This document shows positions 16,879 to 24,309 of a stretch of DNA of 64,000 nucleotides, piece after piece. Within the stretch, counting starts at the first letter, position 1; every line of letters begins with the position of its first letter. This stretch comes from UBA5972 sp964567685 (lineage in GTDB: Bacteria; Pseudomonadota; Alphaproteobacteria; Rhodobacterales; Rhodobacteraceae). The DNA lies in assembly GCA_964567685.1 (NCBI GenBank), contig CAZMNO010000003.1:62001-126000 (forward strand). The letters are read 5' to 3'. The notes beneath the pieces were generated by a model. That model was not told where the DNA came from and made no database searches. It was given only the letters and a program-made list of their open reading frames with translations. Position numbers and translations under genes: made by a program.

Positions 16879-17160
16879 GATGCTTCCCCGGTATTATTGC
16901 AGTCGATCTTGACAGGTCATGAGGGTATAGACCAAAGGTTTTTTTTCGATTTCCACGTATTCCCCGGGGAAAACCGCGTATGGGGCAGATTCAAGCCCAA
17001 GTCCGGGCCTATGCGCGGTCTGCGCGCTGAAACACGCAATACCAGTGTGTTTTGACATGTTTTTGCCCAGATACGCCCCAATTTGCGACGCTATTGATAG
17101 GTATTTTTTCCCCTGACAAACCCGGTGTGAGGCGTGGGTCACCTAGTGGGACATGTGGCG

Positions 17161-17550
17161 ATGAAAAGGATATTGCGCAGATTTATCAAACGCGACGAGG
17201 GCAATGCCACCGTCGAGTTTGTGCTGTGGTTGCCGCTTATCGCCGGGGTCATTGTTGGGACATTCGATCTGAATACCGTTCTCACCACGCAAAACCACAT
17301 GTGGAGTGTGGCGCGCGATACGGCCCGTCGGGTCTCGACGGGCGAGCTGGATGCAACCACCGGATCGGAATATGCGCTGGAACAGCTGACCTTCATGAAC
17401 TTTGAATATGGCGTCGATGTCACCGTCGGCGATGACGTGGTTGTCGAGGTCGAGACGTTTTTGAGCAACGTCGCGATCGTTGGCGTCATGGGCGATATGG
17501 GATCTTACGGGATCAATGCGACCGTAACCATGCGCAACGAGCAGGAATAG
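17161..17550 (+). CDS. TadE-family pilus-assembly-like membrane protein
   Basis: A 129-residue protein. The N-terminus FIKRDEGNATVEFVLWLPLIAGVIVGTFDLN is the TadE/TadG signature: a charged segment, then E-G-xx-TVEF, then one transmembrane helix resembling a class III prepilin signal. The rest is extracytoplasmic. I chose ATG 17161; upstream in-frame codons from 17134 lack similarity. It is followed 28 bp later by a TadG-like gene, so the two form an operon. No cpaF, tadB/C or secretin genes are present, so this is an orphan pair or one of several tad fragments in the genome. Confidence 0.75.
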   Translation: MKRILRRFIKRDEGNATVEFVLWLPLIAGVIVGTFDLNTVLTTQNHMWSVARDTARRVSTGELDATTGSEYALEQLTFMNFEYGVDVTVGDDVVVEVETFLSNVAIVGVMGDMGSYGINATVTMRNEQE

Positions 17551-17578
17551 ACAGGGCGGTAGAAAGGTGCAGCAGGCG

Positions 17579-18931
17579 ATGCGACTGCTAAGACCGAAAG
17601 ACAAGGCAGGATTTATCAGAGACGAAGGCGGCATGGTCACCCATCTGGCGCTTGTGGTCTTGATCCTGGTTCTGCTGTTCTCCGGGATGTCGCTTGATAG
17701 TTCCAACGCCTGGAGAACCCGCTACATTCTGCAAACTGCTGCAGATGCAGCAGCACATGCCGCCTCGATGGAATTGCCGGATGAAGACGAAGCGCTGGAA
17801 GCTGCGCTTGAGCTTGCAACGGCCAATCTGCCCGGCAGCGCAAATGAGAATGCGATCACCTCGGGTGATGTTGTATTTGGCAATTGGGACAGTGACAGTT
17901 CAACCTTTACGGCTTCCGGAACGCCGACAAATGCCGTGCGCGTCACGGCCACCCGTTCAAGCGAAGGGGCCAATGCCGTTCCGACCTTCTTTCTGCAACT
18001 GGTCGGACAGGAAAGCTGGAATATCCAGGTCGAGGCCATTGGCTATCGCTCGTCCGAAGATTGCAACGATCCCGATATCTCGACCAACGGCATCTTTGAT
18101 TTCAGTTCCAACAGTGATTTTTACAATGCTTTCTGTGTTGAGGCCGCTGACGGGATTGATCTGAACAACAACAATGAATTTGACGATGACAACATCATCT
18201 ATGTCGATGATTTCGATGATATCGATTTTCCGGGATCAGTCAGCATGGCCACAATTGTTGGGCGCGGAACCGCCTCCAGCAGCGCCACTCTGACCTACGC
18301 CGATATCCTTGAGGAAAAATCCGGGATCAGTGCGCCCTATGTTTCGGATATCGATACGCTGGCTGATAACTATCTGAACCCCTATTACGAAGATCAGCCA
18401 AGCTATATCAATACGGCGGCAGCGGTGATTACGATCGATGCCGATGACGTAAAATACACAAGTTTCACCCCGGGGCGGATATACGAGGTCGAATGCGGTG
18501 GCAGTGCAGGCAACAAGGCGCAGGTATATAATGGGGCCGCGGTTTCCGAGGTCGTCATCGTGTCGGAATGCAAGTTTCAGATCGGCACAGAAGCGATTCT
18601 GGAGGATGTGGTTCTGGTATCCCGCGATACCAGCAACAAATCGGTCTATGCAGCATCCAAAGTGCAGTTGGGTGCCGATGATGGCTGTACTGATGGGGGT
18701 GGTGTCAGCATCTATACCGCCGGTGATTTCACTTCAGCGTCCCAGCTTGAAGTCTATGGAACCTATATTTCAGCCGTCGGTGAGGTTCAGCTCGCCGCAC
18801 AGAGCGACTCGATAGAGGGGATTGCCATTGATGCGAATGGCGATGTCACGGTATCAGCGCAGGCCCAGTTTGGCTCGTGCAAGGATAGCTCGGCTGTTGA
18901 GGGTGAGGTCTCTTACCTGCTGGTGAGATAA
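17579..18931 (+). CDS. TadG-like (pilus-assembly Flp-type) protein with Asp-rich ectodomain
   Basis: A 450-residue protein. A cytoplasmic stub with DEGGMVTHLALVVLILVLLFSGMSLDSSNAWRTRYILQTAADAAAHAASMEL is the TadG-type helix plus following region, where tadG proteins have AaDaaaLAga. The ectodomain holds an unusual Asn/Asp-rich segment near residues 200-220 (LNNNNEFDDDN, VDDFDDIDFPG), possibly calcium-binding, and about six Cys. A von Willebrand A domain, present in many TadG proteins, is not visible. The start is ATG 17579; a GTG at 17567 is also in frame. Downstream on the opposite strand is tRNA-His. Confidence 0.68.
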   Translation: MRLLRPKDKAGFIRDEGGMVTHLALVVLILVLLFSGMSLDSSNAWRTRYILQTAADAAAHAASMELPDEDEALEAALELATANLPGSANENAITSGDVVFGNWDSDSSTFTASGTPTNAVRVTATRSSEGANAVPTFFLQLVGQESWNIQVEAIGYRSSEDCNDPDISTNGIFDFSSNSDFYNAFCVEAADGIDLNNNNEFDDDNIIYVDDFDDIDFPGSVSMATIVGRGTASSSATLTYADILEEKSGISAPYVSDIDTLADNYLNPYYEDQPSYINTAAAVITIDADDVKYTSFTPGRIYEVECGGSAGNKAQVYNGAAVSEVVIVSECKFQIGTEAILEDVVLVSRDTSNKSVYAASKVQLGADDGCTDGGGVSIYTAGDFTSASQLEVYGTYISAVGEVQLAAQSDSIEGIAIDANGDVTVSAQAQFGSCKDSSAVEGEVSYLLVR

Positions 18932-19031
18932 GCTTGGCGAACTGGCTGACCCGGGTGCGCGAAATCCCCGTAAGACGGCAATATTCCAGCCGCTGTATGA
19001 TCGCGTCAGATTCTAACATAACGGTGTGAAA

Positions 19032-19108
19032 TGGTACCGACGCCCCGGCTCGAACGGGGGACCTCTTGATCCACAATCAAGCGCTCTAACCTACTGAGCT
19101 ACGTCGGC
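19032..19108 (-). tRNA. tRNA-His (anticodon GTG)
   Basis: The reverse complement folds as a standard 77-nt cloverleaf with encoded CCA: acceptor GCCGACG with CGTCGGT, D-arm containing AGCTCAGTAGGTTAGAGC, anticodon stem CTTGA/TCAAG with loop TTGTGGA (anticodon GTG), and T-arm CCCCG-TTCGAGC-CGGGG. The first acceptor pair is G1:U72 and the discriminator is A73; the base before position 1 is T. So the universal G-1:C73 pair of tRNA-His is absent, as established for alphaproteobacteria. Confidence 0.97.
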
Positions 19109-19179
19109 ACAATCGCCTCGCGGCGTGCTCAGCCGGGGTTAAAGTTAAATCAATCGGGGGTCAAGTTGGAATCAGTTGT

Positions 19180-19422
19180 CTAAGGGCGCTTATAAAACAG
19201 CGCCAGCGCCACGACACCAAGAACGATGGCAACCAGCGTCTGCGGTGAAATGGCGTCAACCAGCAGGCTGACATTGGCGACGACCGACAGGACGTAGTCG
19301 CCTGAATCTCCTCCCAGCAACAGATAGACAACCAGGACAATTCCAACAAGCGCCAATCCGGTTTCCGCAACTGCGGTAAACAGGGAGCGGATTGTTTTCA
19401 GCGCCGCGATCAGTTTGTCCAT
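19180..19422 (-). CDS. Two-helix mini membrane protein (paralogue of the adjacent gene)
   Basis: An 80-residue protein with two hydrophobic segments (TGLALVGIVLVVYLLLGG and LVAIVLGVVALALFY) around a short polar loop, and a basic N-terminus MDKLIAALKTIRSL. It aligns with the protein encoded at 19470-19688: both have a leading AL/AIK, an ETG/ELG-x-AL helix, a central glycine, a VxNxxxL segment and a closing helix. The two genes are 47 bp apart on one strand. No family name is known to me; holin-like size is suggestive only. Confidence 0.6.
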   Translation of the reverse strand: MDKLIAALKTIRSLFTAVAETGLALVGIVLVVYLLLGGDSGDYVLSVVANVSLLVDAISPQTLVAIVLGVVALALFYKRP

Positions 19423-19469
19423 GTGTTATGCCCGTTCCGTTGCCGGGAGAAAACCGGTTCACTCGAGTG

Positions 19470-19688
19470 TTATTTCTGGAACAACCATAGCACAACGCCG
19501 AGTGCAATCAGCCCCGCAAGGCCTGCACTGCCAAGTTGTGATATCAGCGCGGTGATATTGCCGACAACATCACCCAGGAACGCCATATTTGACGGTCCCA
19601 CCAGAAGTGACGCCACAATCGCCAGCGCCAAAAGAGCGATGCCGAGTTCGGTAATGCTCTTGATAGCCGTTTTTGCTTGGTCCAACAT
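19470..19688 (-). CDS. Two-helix mini membrane protein (paralogue of the adjacent gene)
   Basis: A 72-residue protein with hydrophobic helices ELGIALLALAIVASLLVG and GLAGLIALGVVLWLF, separated by NMAFLGDVVGNITALISQL. It shares layout and several residues with its downstream neighbour, suggesting tandem duplication. An upstream Shine-Dalgarno-like AGAGGAAGC (complement of about 19697-19705) supports expression. Function unknown. Confidence 0.6.
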   Translation of the reverse strand: MLDQAKTAIKSITELGIALLALAIVASLLVGPSNMAFLGDVVGNITALISQLGSAGLAGLIALGVVLWLFQK

Positions 19689-19996
19689 AGTACTGCTTCC
19701 TCTTTTGCTTCTGCCCCTCCCGGACAGAGTGCAAAAAGGACATAGGCAATTATCCGCTCAGTCAACGAAATATTGTGTTGACTCGCCAGATTTGGCTTAA
19801 AACGCAAAATTATTACCCAAATGTAGCGATTTTTGAAATTATTTGCAGGCGGAATACGGCCCAATAACACGCTTAAGTGGTATGTGGAGCAGAATTGGGC
19901 CGTAAAAGATGCGTTTTTGCACATGCAAACTTTGCACTATACGCTTGCACCGGATCGCCGGCGCCGTTAGCCACACTCATCTCAAGGAGGGCCCGC
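19689..19996. other. 308-bp AT-rich divergent control region
   Basis: It separates the mini membrane-protein pair (reverse) from the small gene at 19997 (forward). It is noticeably AT-rich from about 19760 to 19870, with a forward TTGACT at 19778-19783 that could be a -35 element. I find no convincing gene or RNA in it. Confidence 0.4.
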
Positions 19997-20182
19997 ATGA
20001 GCATTCAGAAAGAAAGTGACATTGCCGCAAATCTGCAGATCGGCCCGACGTCTTTGGGTATGGTCCGCATCTATGTGGAATCTGCAGAATTGAACCTGCC
20101 GCTGGATTTCGACCCGGATGAAGCGGATGAAATAGCCGAAGAGCTCAAGGCCGCCGCCACCCGGGCCCGGGCGATGAAATAA
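19997..20182 (+). CDS. Small conserved protein (DUF6324-like)
   Basis: A 61-residue acidic cytoplasmic protein: SDIAANLQIGPTSLGMVRIYVE, then LPLDFDPDEADEIAEELKAAATRARAM. It resembles a small protein I recall from many Rhodobacterales (DUF6324), of unknown function. The start at 19997 is set by a strong AAGGAGG at 19984-19990. It is convergent with the next gene, with a 3-bp gap. Confidence 0.7.
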   Translation: MSIQKESDIAANLQIGPTSLGMVRIYVESAELNLPLDFDPDEADEIAEELKAAATRARAMK

Positions 20183-20185
20183 AAG

Positions 20186-20371
20186 TCAGGTGTGAACCTC
20201 GCCGGGGCCGATCAGCTCGAAACCGGTGATTTCAAACTCATACATGTCAGAACGATCAGGTTTCTCAGCGCGGGCAATAAGTTTGCCTTCGGCGTTGTGA
20301 AAAACCGCGTGCGCAGTATGGAGCGCGCGATAGCACCAGTCGCCGTCAGGGTAGTAATATTTGATCATCAT
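20186..20371 (-). CDS. Small conserved hypothetical protein downstream of mmcB
   Basis: A 61-residue protein rich in aromatic residues (MIKYYYPDGDWCYRALHTAHAVFHNAEGKLIA, then DMYEFEITGFELIGPGEV). No transmembrane segment. Its ATG at 20371 overlaps the mmcB stop (ATGA), so it is cotranscribed and probably translationally coupled. I do not recognise a function. Confidence 0.65.
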   Translation of the reverse strand: MMIKYYYPDGDWCYRALHTAHAVFHNAEGKLIARAEKPDRSDMYEFEITGFELIGPGEVHT

Positions 20372-20835
20372 GCTTTGTCTCCTTCGGATCTGACATCAAA
20401 ACCAGCGATACCGGGGTCGCGGAACCGGTGCAGGCGTTCGGCTGCATTGCGGGCGAATTTCAGGGTGAGCTTCTTGCGCCGCGCCGGGGCCAGTTTCAGT
20501 TCCGGACCCATGCGCAGAATTTCAGCGTCATAGGCATCGGCCAGTATCAACCCGGTTGCGTCGGGCAGCAGATCGGTTGGAAATTCAGCGTCAACTGCCC
20601 AAAAGTAGCGGTCGCAATAGTCGAGATATCCCTGCCATTTACTGTCGGCCTGATAATCCGCCCGAGATGACTTGCACTCGATCACCCAGATCTCACCCTT
20701 CGGGCCAAGGGCAGCGACATCGACCCTGAGCCCGCGCTCCGGCACGAACTCTTCCATCGTCAGAAAATCATATTGCTTGAGATGGCGGCAAACCCCACGC
20801 GCAAGCAATTGGCCGGGCATCATGTTATTGGTCAT
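20368..20835 (-). CDS. mmcB: MmcB family DNA repair protein
   Basis: A 155-residue protein matching the MmcB family, described in Caulobacter as SOS/mitomycin-related. Nuclease-like residues appear as the pattern LRVDVAALGPKGEIWVIECKSSRADYQADSKW: Asp, then Glu-Cys-Lys of a PD-(D/E)xK-type core. It continues YLDYCDRYFWAVDAEFP and ADAYDAEILRMGPELKLAPARRKKLTLKFARNAAERL. The start is probably ATG 20835 (MTNNMMPGQ); the frame begins at 20850. It is divergent from the 6S RNA gene, an arrangement common in Rhodobacterales to my knowledge. Confidence 0.85.
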   Translation of the reverse strand: MTNNMMPGQLLARGVCRHLKQYDFLTMEEFVPERGLRVDVAALGPKGEIWVIECKSSRADYQADSKWQGYLDYCDRYFWAVDAEFPTDLLPDATGLILADAYDAEILRMGPELKLAPARRKKLTLKFARNAAERLHRFRDPGIAGFDVRSEGDKA

Positions 20836-20916
20836 GTGATATATGAACAAAAAGTGAACATCAGGTCAAGCCCGACGCTTTGACTTGTTCCGGGTGGGGG
20901 CAGGGCTTATGTTGGC

Positions 20917-21088
20917 TTCCGGCGGGTTCTGCCCTTTGCGTGAGAGGTCCTATTCCAGTGGCCTTAAATTTTCGTACGGGAGCTGGCTCTGCGACTGGTC
21001 GTGGCCTATCGCACCTGGCGCCCACCTGGTTAAGCCAGGCTCCGGGAATTACCCACCTCCACGATTGCGTTTGTGGGCCCGCCGCCTA
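20917..21088 (+). ncRNA. ssrS: 6S RNA (ssrS), ends approximate
   Basis: The region shows 6S architecture. A closing helix forms between GGCGGGTTC (20921-20929) and GGGCCCGCC (21075-21083), nine pairs including two G-U. Inside it, GAGGT (about 20944-20948) pairs with ACCTC of CCCACCTCC, leaving an internal bubble. The block GCCTTAAA and the hairpin CACCTGG-TTAAG-CCAGG resemble conserved 6S segments. The position, between mmcB and the 5-formyl-THF cyclo-ligase gene, is the classic ssrS-ygfA linkage. TTGACT at 20880-20885 and CTTATG near 20906 could be its promoter (spacing somewhat long). 6S RNA binds sigma70-RNA polymerase holoenzyme in stationary phase. An open frame through it (20885-21289) is not a gene. 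Confidence 0.72.
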
Positions 21089-21157
21089 ATCCACCCCCCG
21101 GTTCTGTGTCTGAAATCAGCTGTTCGGTCCATCCAGATGTTTTCAGCAAGACAGGGT

Positions 21158-21769
21158 TCACGGGTAGCCGAGGTTATCCCCTTGCTGTCTAATGGCGAGT
21201 TGTCGCAAAGCTGCTGTACTGGCGATCAGATTGTGGAGGTATTCCACCGCCTCCCGCGGTTCACCATTATTGTTGCAAACGATGACTGAGCGATTGAAAT
21301 CCTCGAACTCGCGCTGAAAGGATTGGCGCATCGGAAACGGATCATCCAACAAATGCCCCTCGCGTTTGGTCGCACTCAGCCGCTCGGTGACCACCTTTTC
21401 ATCAGCGCGCACCCAAACGACGACAAAATCGCCAAAAAGTTCCTGCGCTGCACTGTAAAGCTGACGGCGAAGCTCGCGTCGGTGCAGGGTTTCATCAACA
21501 ACAACGAACTCGTGCCCCGCGCGCAGCGTCTTCAGATCTTCAATAACCCGCGCAAAGACCTTTGCCCGCGTGGCGTCAGAAAACGGGATGCCCTCGCGCA
21601 CGTTGCGCTCATAGTCGGGTTCTTGGGCGGCAATCTCTTTCTTGATCTCATCCACATCAAGATAGTGGCTGCCGATACTTTCGGAAAACAGGCGCGCAAT
21701 CGTCGACTTTCCTGCGCCGATCATGCCGCCGAAAAATATAATCATAATCCGGTTTTCCCGTCTGTTCAC
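21158..21769 (-). CDS. P-loop kinase-like AAA/zeta-toxin-type ATPase
   Basis: A 203-residue protein with a Walker A motif GGMIGAGKSTIA near residue 14, a DVDEIKKEIA segment, a second acidic strand EFVVVDETLHRRELRRQL, and RADEKVVTERLSATKREGH, where adenylate-kinase-like enzymes carry lid arginines. This layout fits small-molecule kinases and zeta-toxin-like proteins (AAA_33); no antitoxin is visible. The Met at 21745 (MIIFFGG) is an alternative start. It lies on the reverse strand between the 6S RNA and the cyclo-ligase gene, interrupting the usual ssrS-ygfA linkage, and looks like an insertion. Confidence 0.65.
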   Translation of the reverse strand: MNRRENRIMIIFFGGMIGAGKSTIARLFSESIGSHYLDVDEIKKEIAAQEPDYERNVREGIPFSDATRAKVFARVIEDLKTLRAGHEFVVVDETLHRRELRRQLYSAAQELFGDFVVVWVRADEKVVTERLSATKREGHLLDDPFPMRQSFQREFEDFNRSVIVCNNNGEPREAVEYLHNLIASTAALRQLAIRQQGDNLGYP

Positions 21770-21937
21770 CGGTTATTCCGTACGCTCGCAATGGAGCGTC
21801 CAGCTAGCGTACATCGTTCTGAGGCGCGAAGCGACTCTCTTCTGAGGTCGGATTGATCAGGAAAACGTCGCGCCGGGAAAGTTATTGCCGCCCGTTTCGT
21901 GATTGCTTTTGGCAAGGTTATTTGTGAAAGAGCAGCA

Positions 21938-22510
21938 ATGAACAGCACCGATATCTCTGACGCCAAGGCCGACGCGCGCAAACGGGCATTTGCGGCGCGA
22001 AAAGACGCGCATTCACAAAACACCGACGCAGCGGCTTGTGCCCATCTCAGCGCGTATCTGAACACGCTCGGCGAATTTTACTGCGTGGCTGCCTATATGC
22101 CAATCCGCACGGAAATCAGCCCACTGGCCGTGATGGAAGAACTTCACATGGCTGGAAAGATTGTCGTTGTTCCGGTGATTGCTGGCACCGGTCAGCCGCT
22201 GAATTTCAGCCGCTGGAACCCTGATGAGCAGATGGTAGAAGGCCCCTTTGGTGCGCGTATTCCCAAAACTGATGATTTCCTCGATCCCGATATCCTGATC
22301 ACCCCGCTTGTGGCCTATGATGCGCGCGGATTCCGGCTGGGATATGGCGGTGGGTTTTATGACCGGTCTTTTGCGCGCTTGCACGAACGCAAGAACATCA
22401 CCGCAATCGGATTTGCCTATAGCGGGCAGGAATTGCCCACGGTGCCGACCGAACCAACCGATCAACGATTGGATGCGATCGTCACCGAACGGGGTGTGCT
22501 GACATTCTGA
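21938..22510 (+). CDS. ygfA: 5-formyltetrahydrofolate cyclo-ligase
   Basis: A 190-residue protein. Family motifs are ADARKRAFAARKDAH near the N-terminus (ATP/phosphate-binding basic segment), AYMPIRTEISPLAVMEEL, LITPLVAYDARGFRLGYGGGFYDRSFARL (the hallmark GYGGGFYDR) and a C-terminal LDAIVTERGV. It converts 5-formyl-THF to 5,10-methenyl-THF using ATP. The start at 21938 follows GAAAGAG; the frame is open up to 21899. It is the gene usually paired with 6S RNA. Confidence 0.9.
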   Translation: MNSTDISDAKADARKRAFAARKDAHSQNTDAAACAHLSAYLNTLGEFYCVAAYMPIRTEISPLAVMEELHMAGKIVVVPVIAGTGQPLNFSRWNPDEQMVEGPFGARIPKTDDFLDPDILITPLVAYDARGFRLGYGGGFYDRSFARLHERKNITAIGFAYSGQELPTVPTEPTDQRLDAIVTERGVLTF

Positions 22511-22556
22511 TCCCTGATCCCTTGCTCTTGGCTGCCTCCGTCGCTAAGCGTGGCAC

Positions 22557-23369
22557 ATGAGAATACTTTTTCTGGGCGATGTCATGGGCCGCGCCGGGCG
22601 GCAGGCAATCGCAGGCAACTTACCAAAACTGCGCAAGGACTGGGCGCTTGATTTCATCGTGGTCAATGGCGAGAACGCCACCGCCGGTGTAGGGTTGAGC
22701 GGCGCTCACGCGGCCACCTTTCTTGAGGCCGGGGCCGATTGCATCACCCTGGGCGATCACGCGTTTGATCAGAAAGACATGCTTCAGCGGATCGAGACCG
22801 AGCCGCGAATTCTCAGACCCTTAAACCTGGCCAAAGCCGCCCCGGGAGTCGGTGCGCGCCTCTTTAAAGCCGCCAATGGCAAGAACGTTCTGGTACTGCA
22901 GGCACTGGGGCAGGTTTTCATGAAGAAACCTTTTGCCGACCCCTATTCAGCCGTCGATCAGGTGCTGAAAGCGCATCCCCTGGGTAAACGCGCCCATGCC
23001 ATTCTGGTTGATTTTCACGCCGAGGCGACGTCGGAAAAAATGGCGATGGGGCATTGGTGCGACGGGCGGGCTTCGCTGGTGGTCGGCACCCATACCCATG
23101 TTCCGACGGCAGATGCGCAGGTTCTGCCCCGCGGTACCGCCTATCAGACCGATGCCGGAATGTGTGGTGACTATGACAGCGTCATCGGCATGGAAAAATC
23201 CGAACCCATGCGCCGCTTCATCACCGGTATGATGAAAGAAAGATTCACCCCGGCAAAAGGGCAGGCGACGCTTTGCGGCACATTTATCGAAACCGATGAT
23301 GTCACCGGGCTGGCCAGCCGTGTGGTGCCCGTCAGGCTGGACGGGCGTTTGATCCCTTCGGCGCCATGA
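22557..23369 (+). CDS. TIGR00282/YmdB-type metallophosphoesterase
   Basis: A 270-residue calcineurin-like phosphoesterase. Metal ligands are visible in MRILFLGDVMGRAGR (Asp), VVNGENATAGVGLS (Asn-Glu), ITLGDHAFDQKDM, ILVDFHAEATSEKMAMG (His) and VVGTHTHVPTADAQVLPRGTAYQTDAGMCG (His-x-His). YmdB homologues hydrolyse 2',3'-cyclic nucleotides. It follows the cyclo-ligase gene by 46 bp and overlaps the next gene by four bases (ATGA), forming an operon ygfA-ymdB-EamA transporter. Confidence 0.88.
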   Translation: MRILFLGDVMGRAGRQAIAGNLPKLRKDWALDFIVVNGENATAGVGLSGAHAATFLEAGADCITLGDHAFDQKDMLQRIETEPRILRPLNLAKAAPGVGARLFKAANGKNVLVLQALGQVFMKKPFADPYSAVDQVLKAHPLGKRAHAILVDFHAEATSEKMAMGHWCDGRASLVVGTHTHVPTADAQVLPRGTAYQTDAGMCGDYDSVIGMEKSEPMRRFITGMMKERFTPAKGQATLCGTFIETDDVTGLASRVVPVRLDGRLIPSAP

Positions 23370-24289
23370 AGAACGTGCATTTCAAATATCTGGTTATCCT
23401 TGGTGTGCTGGGTGCGACCTGGGGCCTTACCATGCCGGTTGCGAAAGTGGCCACCAGCACTGGCCACGCAGCTTTTGGGCTGCTGGCTTGGGAGCTCATA
23501 TTTGCCATCCTCGTGCTTAGTACAATCATGCTGGTGCGAAGACGGCCTTTTACCTTCAGTCAGCAGCATATCGGGCTTTACATAATTGTCGCCGTTTTTG
23601 GCAATCTCATCCCAACCTGGTTGTGGTTCTTCAATGCAGCGCAGCTCCCTGCCGGGATCATGTCTATCGTGATTTCGATGGTGCCGATGTTTTCGCTGCC
23701 TGTTGCGATTATCCTGCGCATGGAAGGTTTTCAGTGGCGGCGATTTATCGGCGTCATTCTGGGAGCGCTCGCTATAGTTTTCCTGATCGGGCCCGAGACC
23801 AGCCTGCCGGATTCCAGCAAGATCTTCTATGTCCTGCTCGCACTGATCGGGCCGTTTTGCTACGCCATCGAAGGGAACTGGGTGGCAAAATTGGGCTTTG
23901 GCGATCTTGATTCCGTACAGGTGCTCATGGGGGCCTCGCTGGTTGCGCTTGCAATTGCCGCGCCGATTACGCTGCTCAGCGGCAGTTGGATCGACTTGTC
24001 ACAATCCTGGGGGCGGGCTGAGTATTCCCTGTTGTTCTCTTCAGTCACAACAACATTAGCCTATGCCAGCTTTTTATGGCTGGTCACCCGTACCGGGGCG
24101 GTTTTTTCAGCGCAGGTCAGCTATCTGGTCACCGGATTTGGTGTGTTATGGTCGATCATATTGCTGTCGGAAACCTATTCCGGCTGGGTCTGGTTATCGC
24201 TCATCCTGATGTTGGGCGGGTTGTTCATGATTCGACCGAAAGAACCAGAATCCCTTGTGCAGCCCGCGACATCGGGTGAAAATGGCTGA
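23366..24289 (+). CDS. EamA-family (DMT) transporter
   Basis: A 307-residue protein with about ten hydrophobic helices in two EamA repeats (first ends near EGFQWRRFIGVILGALAIVFLIGPE; second near YSGWVWLSLILMLGGLFMIRPK). It begins with the typical FKYLVILGVLGATWGLTMPVAKVA. The substrate is unknown; this group exports amino acids or other metabolites. It is translationally coupled to the phosphoesterase gene by the ATGA overlap. Confidence 0.82.
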   Translation: MKNVHFKYLVILGVLGATWGLTMPVAKVATSTGHAAFGLLAWELIFAILVLSTIMLVRRRPFTFSQQHIGLYIIVAVFGNLIPTWLWFFNAAQLPAGIMSIVISMVPMFSLPVAIILRMEGFQWRRFIGVILGALAIVFLIGPETSLPDSSKIFYVLLALIGPFCYAIEGNWVAKLGFGDLDSVQVLMGASLVALAIAAPITLLSGSWIDLSQSWGRAEYSLLFSSVTTTLAYASFLWLVTRTGAVFSAQVSYLVTGFGVLWSIILLSETYSGWVWLSLILMLGGLFMIRPKEPESLVQPATSGENG

Positions 24290-24309
24290 AACGCATTTAG
24301 AGGCCATCA

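Noticed and set aside
16960..16971. 12-bp palindrome TTCCCCGGGGAA upstream of glutamate dehydrogenase as an operator
   Set aside because: Such GC palindromes arise easily by chance here and there is no second copy or paired regulator; kept only as a remark.
15844..17055. 403-codon open frame antisense to glutamate dehydrogenase
   Set aside because: No domain, no Shine-Dalgarno; the dehydrogenase frame is conserved throughout.
20885..21289. 134-codon open frame across the 6S RNA region
   Set aside because: Amino acid sequence looks random (Trp/Ser/Pro-rich) and it overlaps a structured RNA and the end of the P-loop kinase gene.
21158..21769. Toxin-antitoxin module
   Set aside because: Only a zeta-like kinase is present; no partner antitoxin gene is adjacent.
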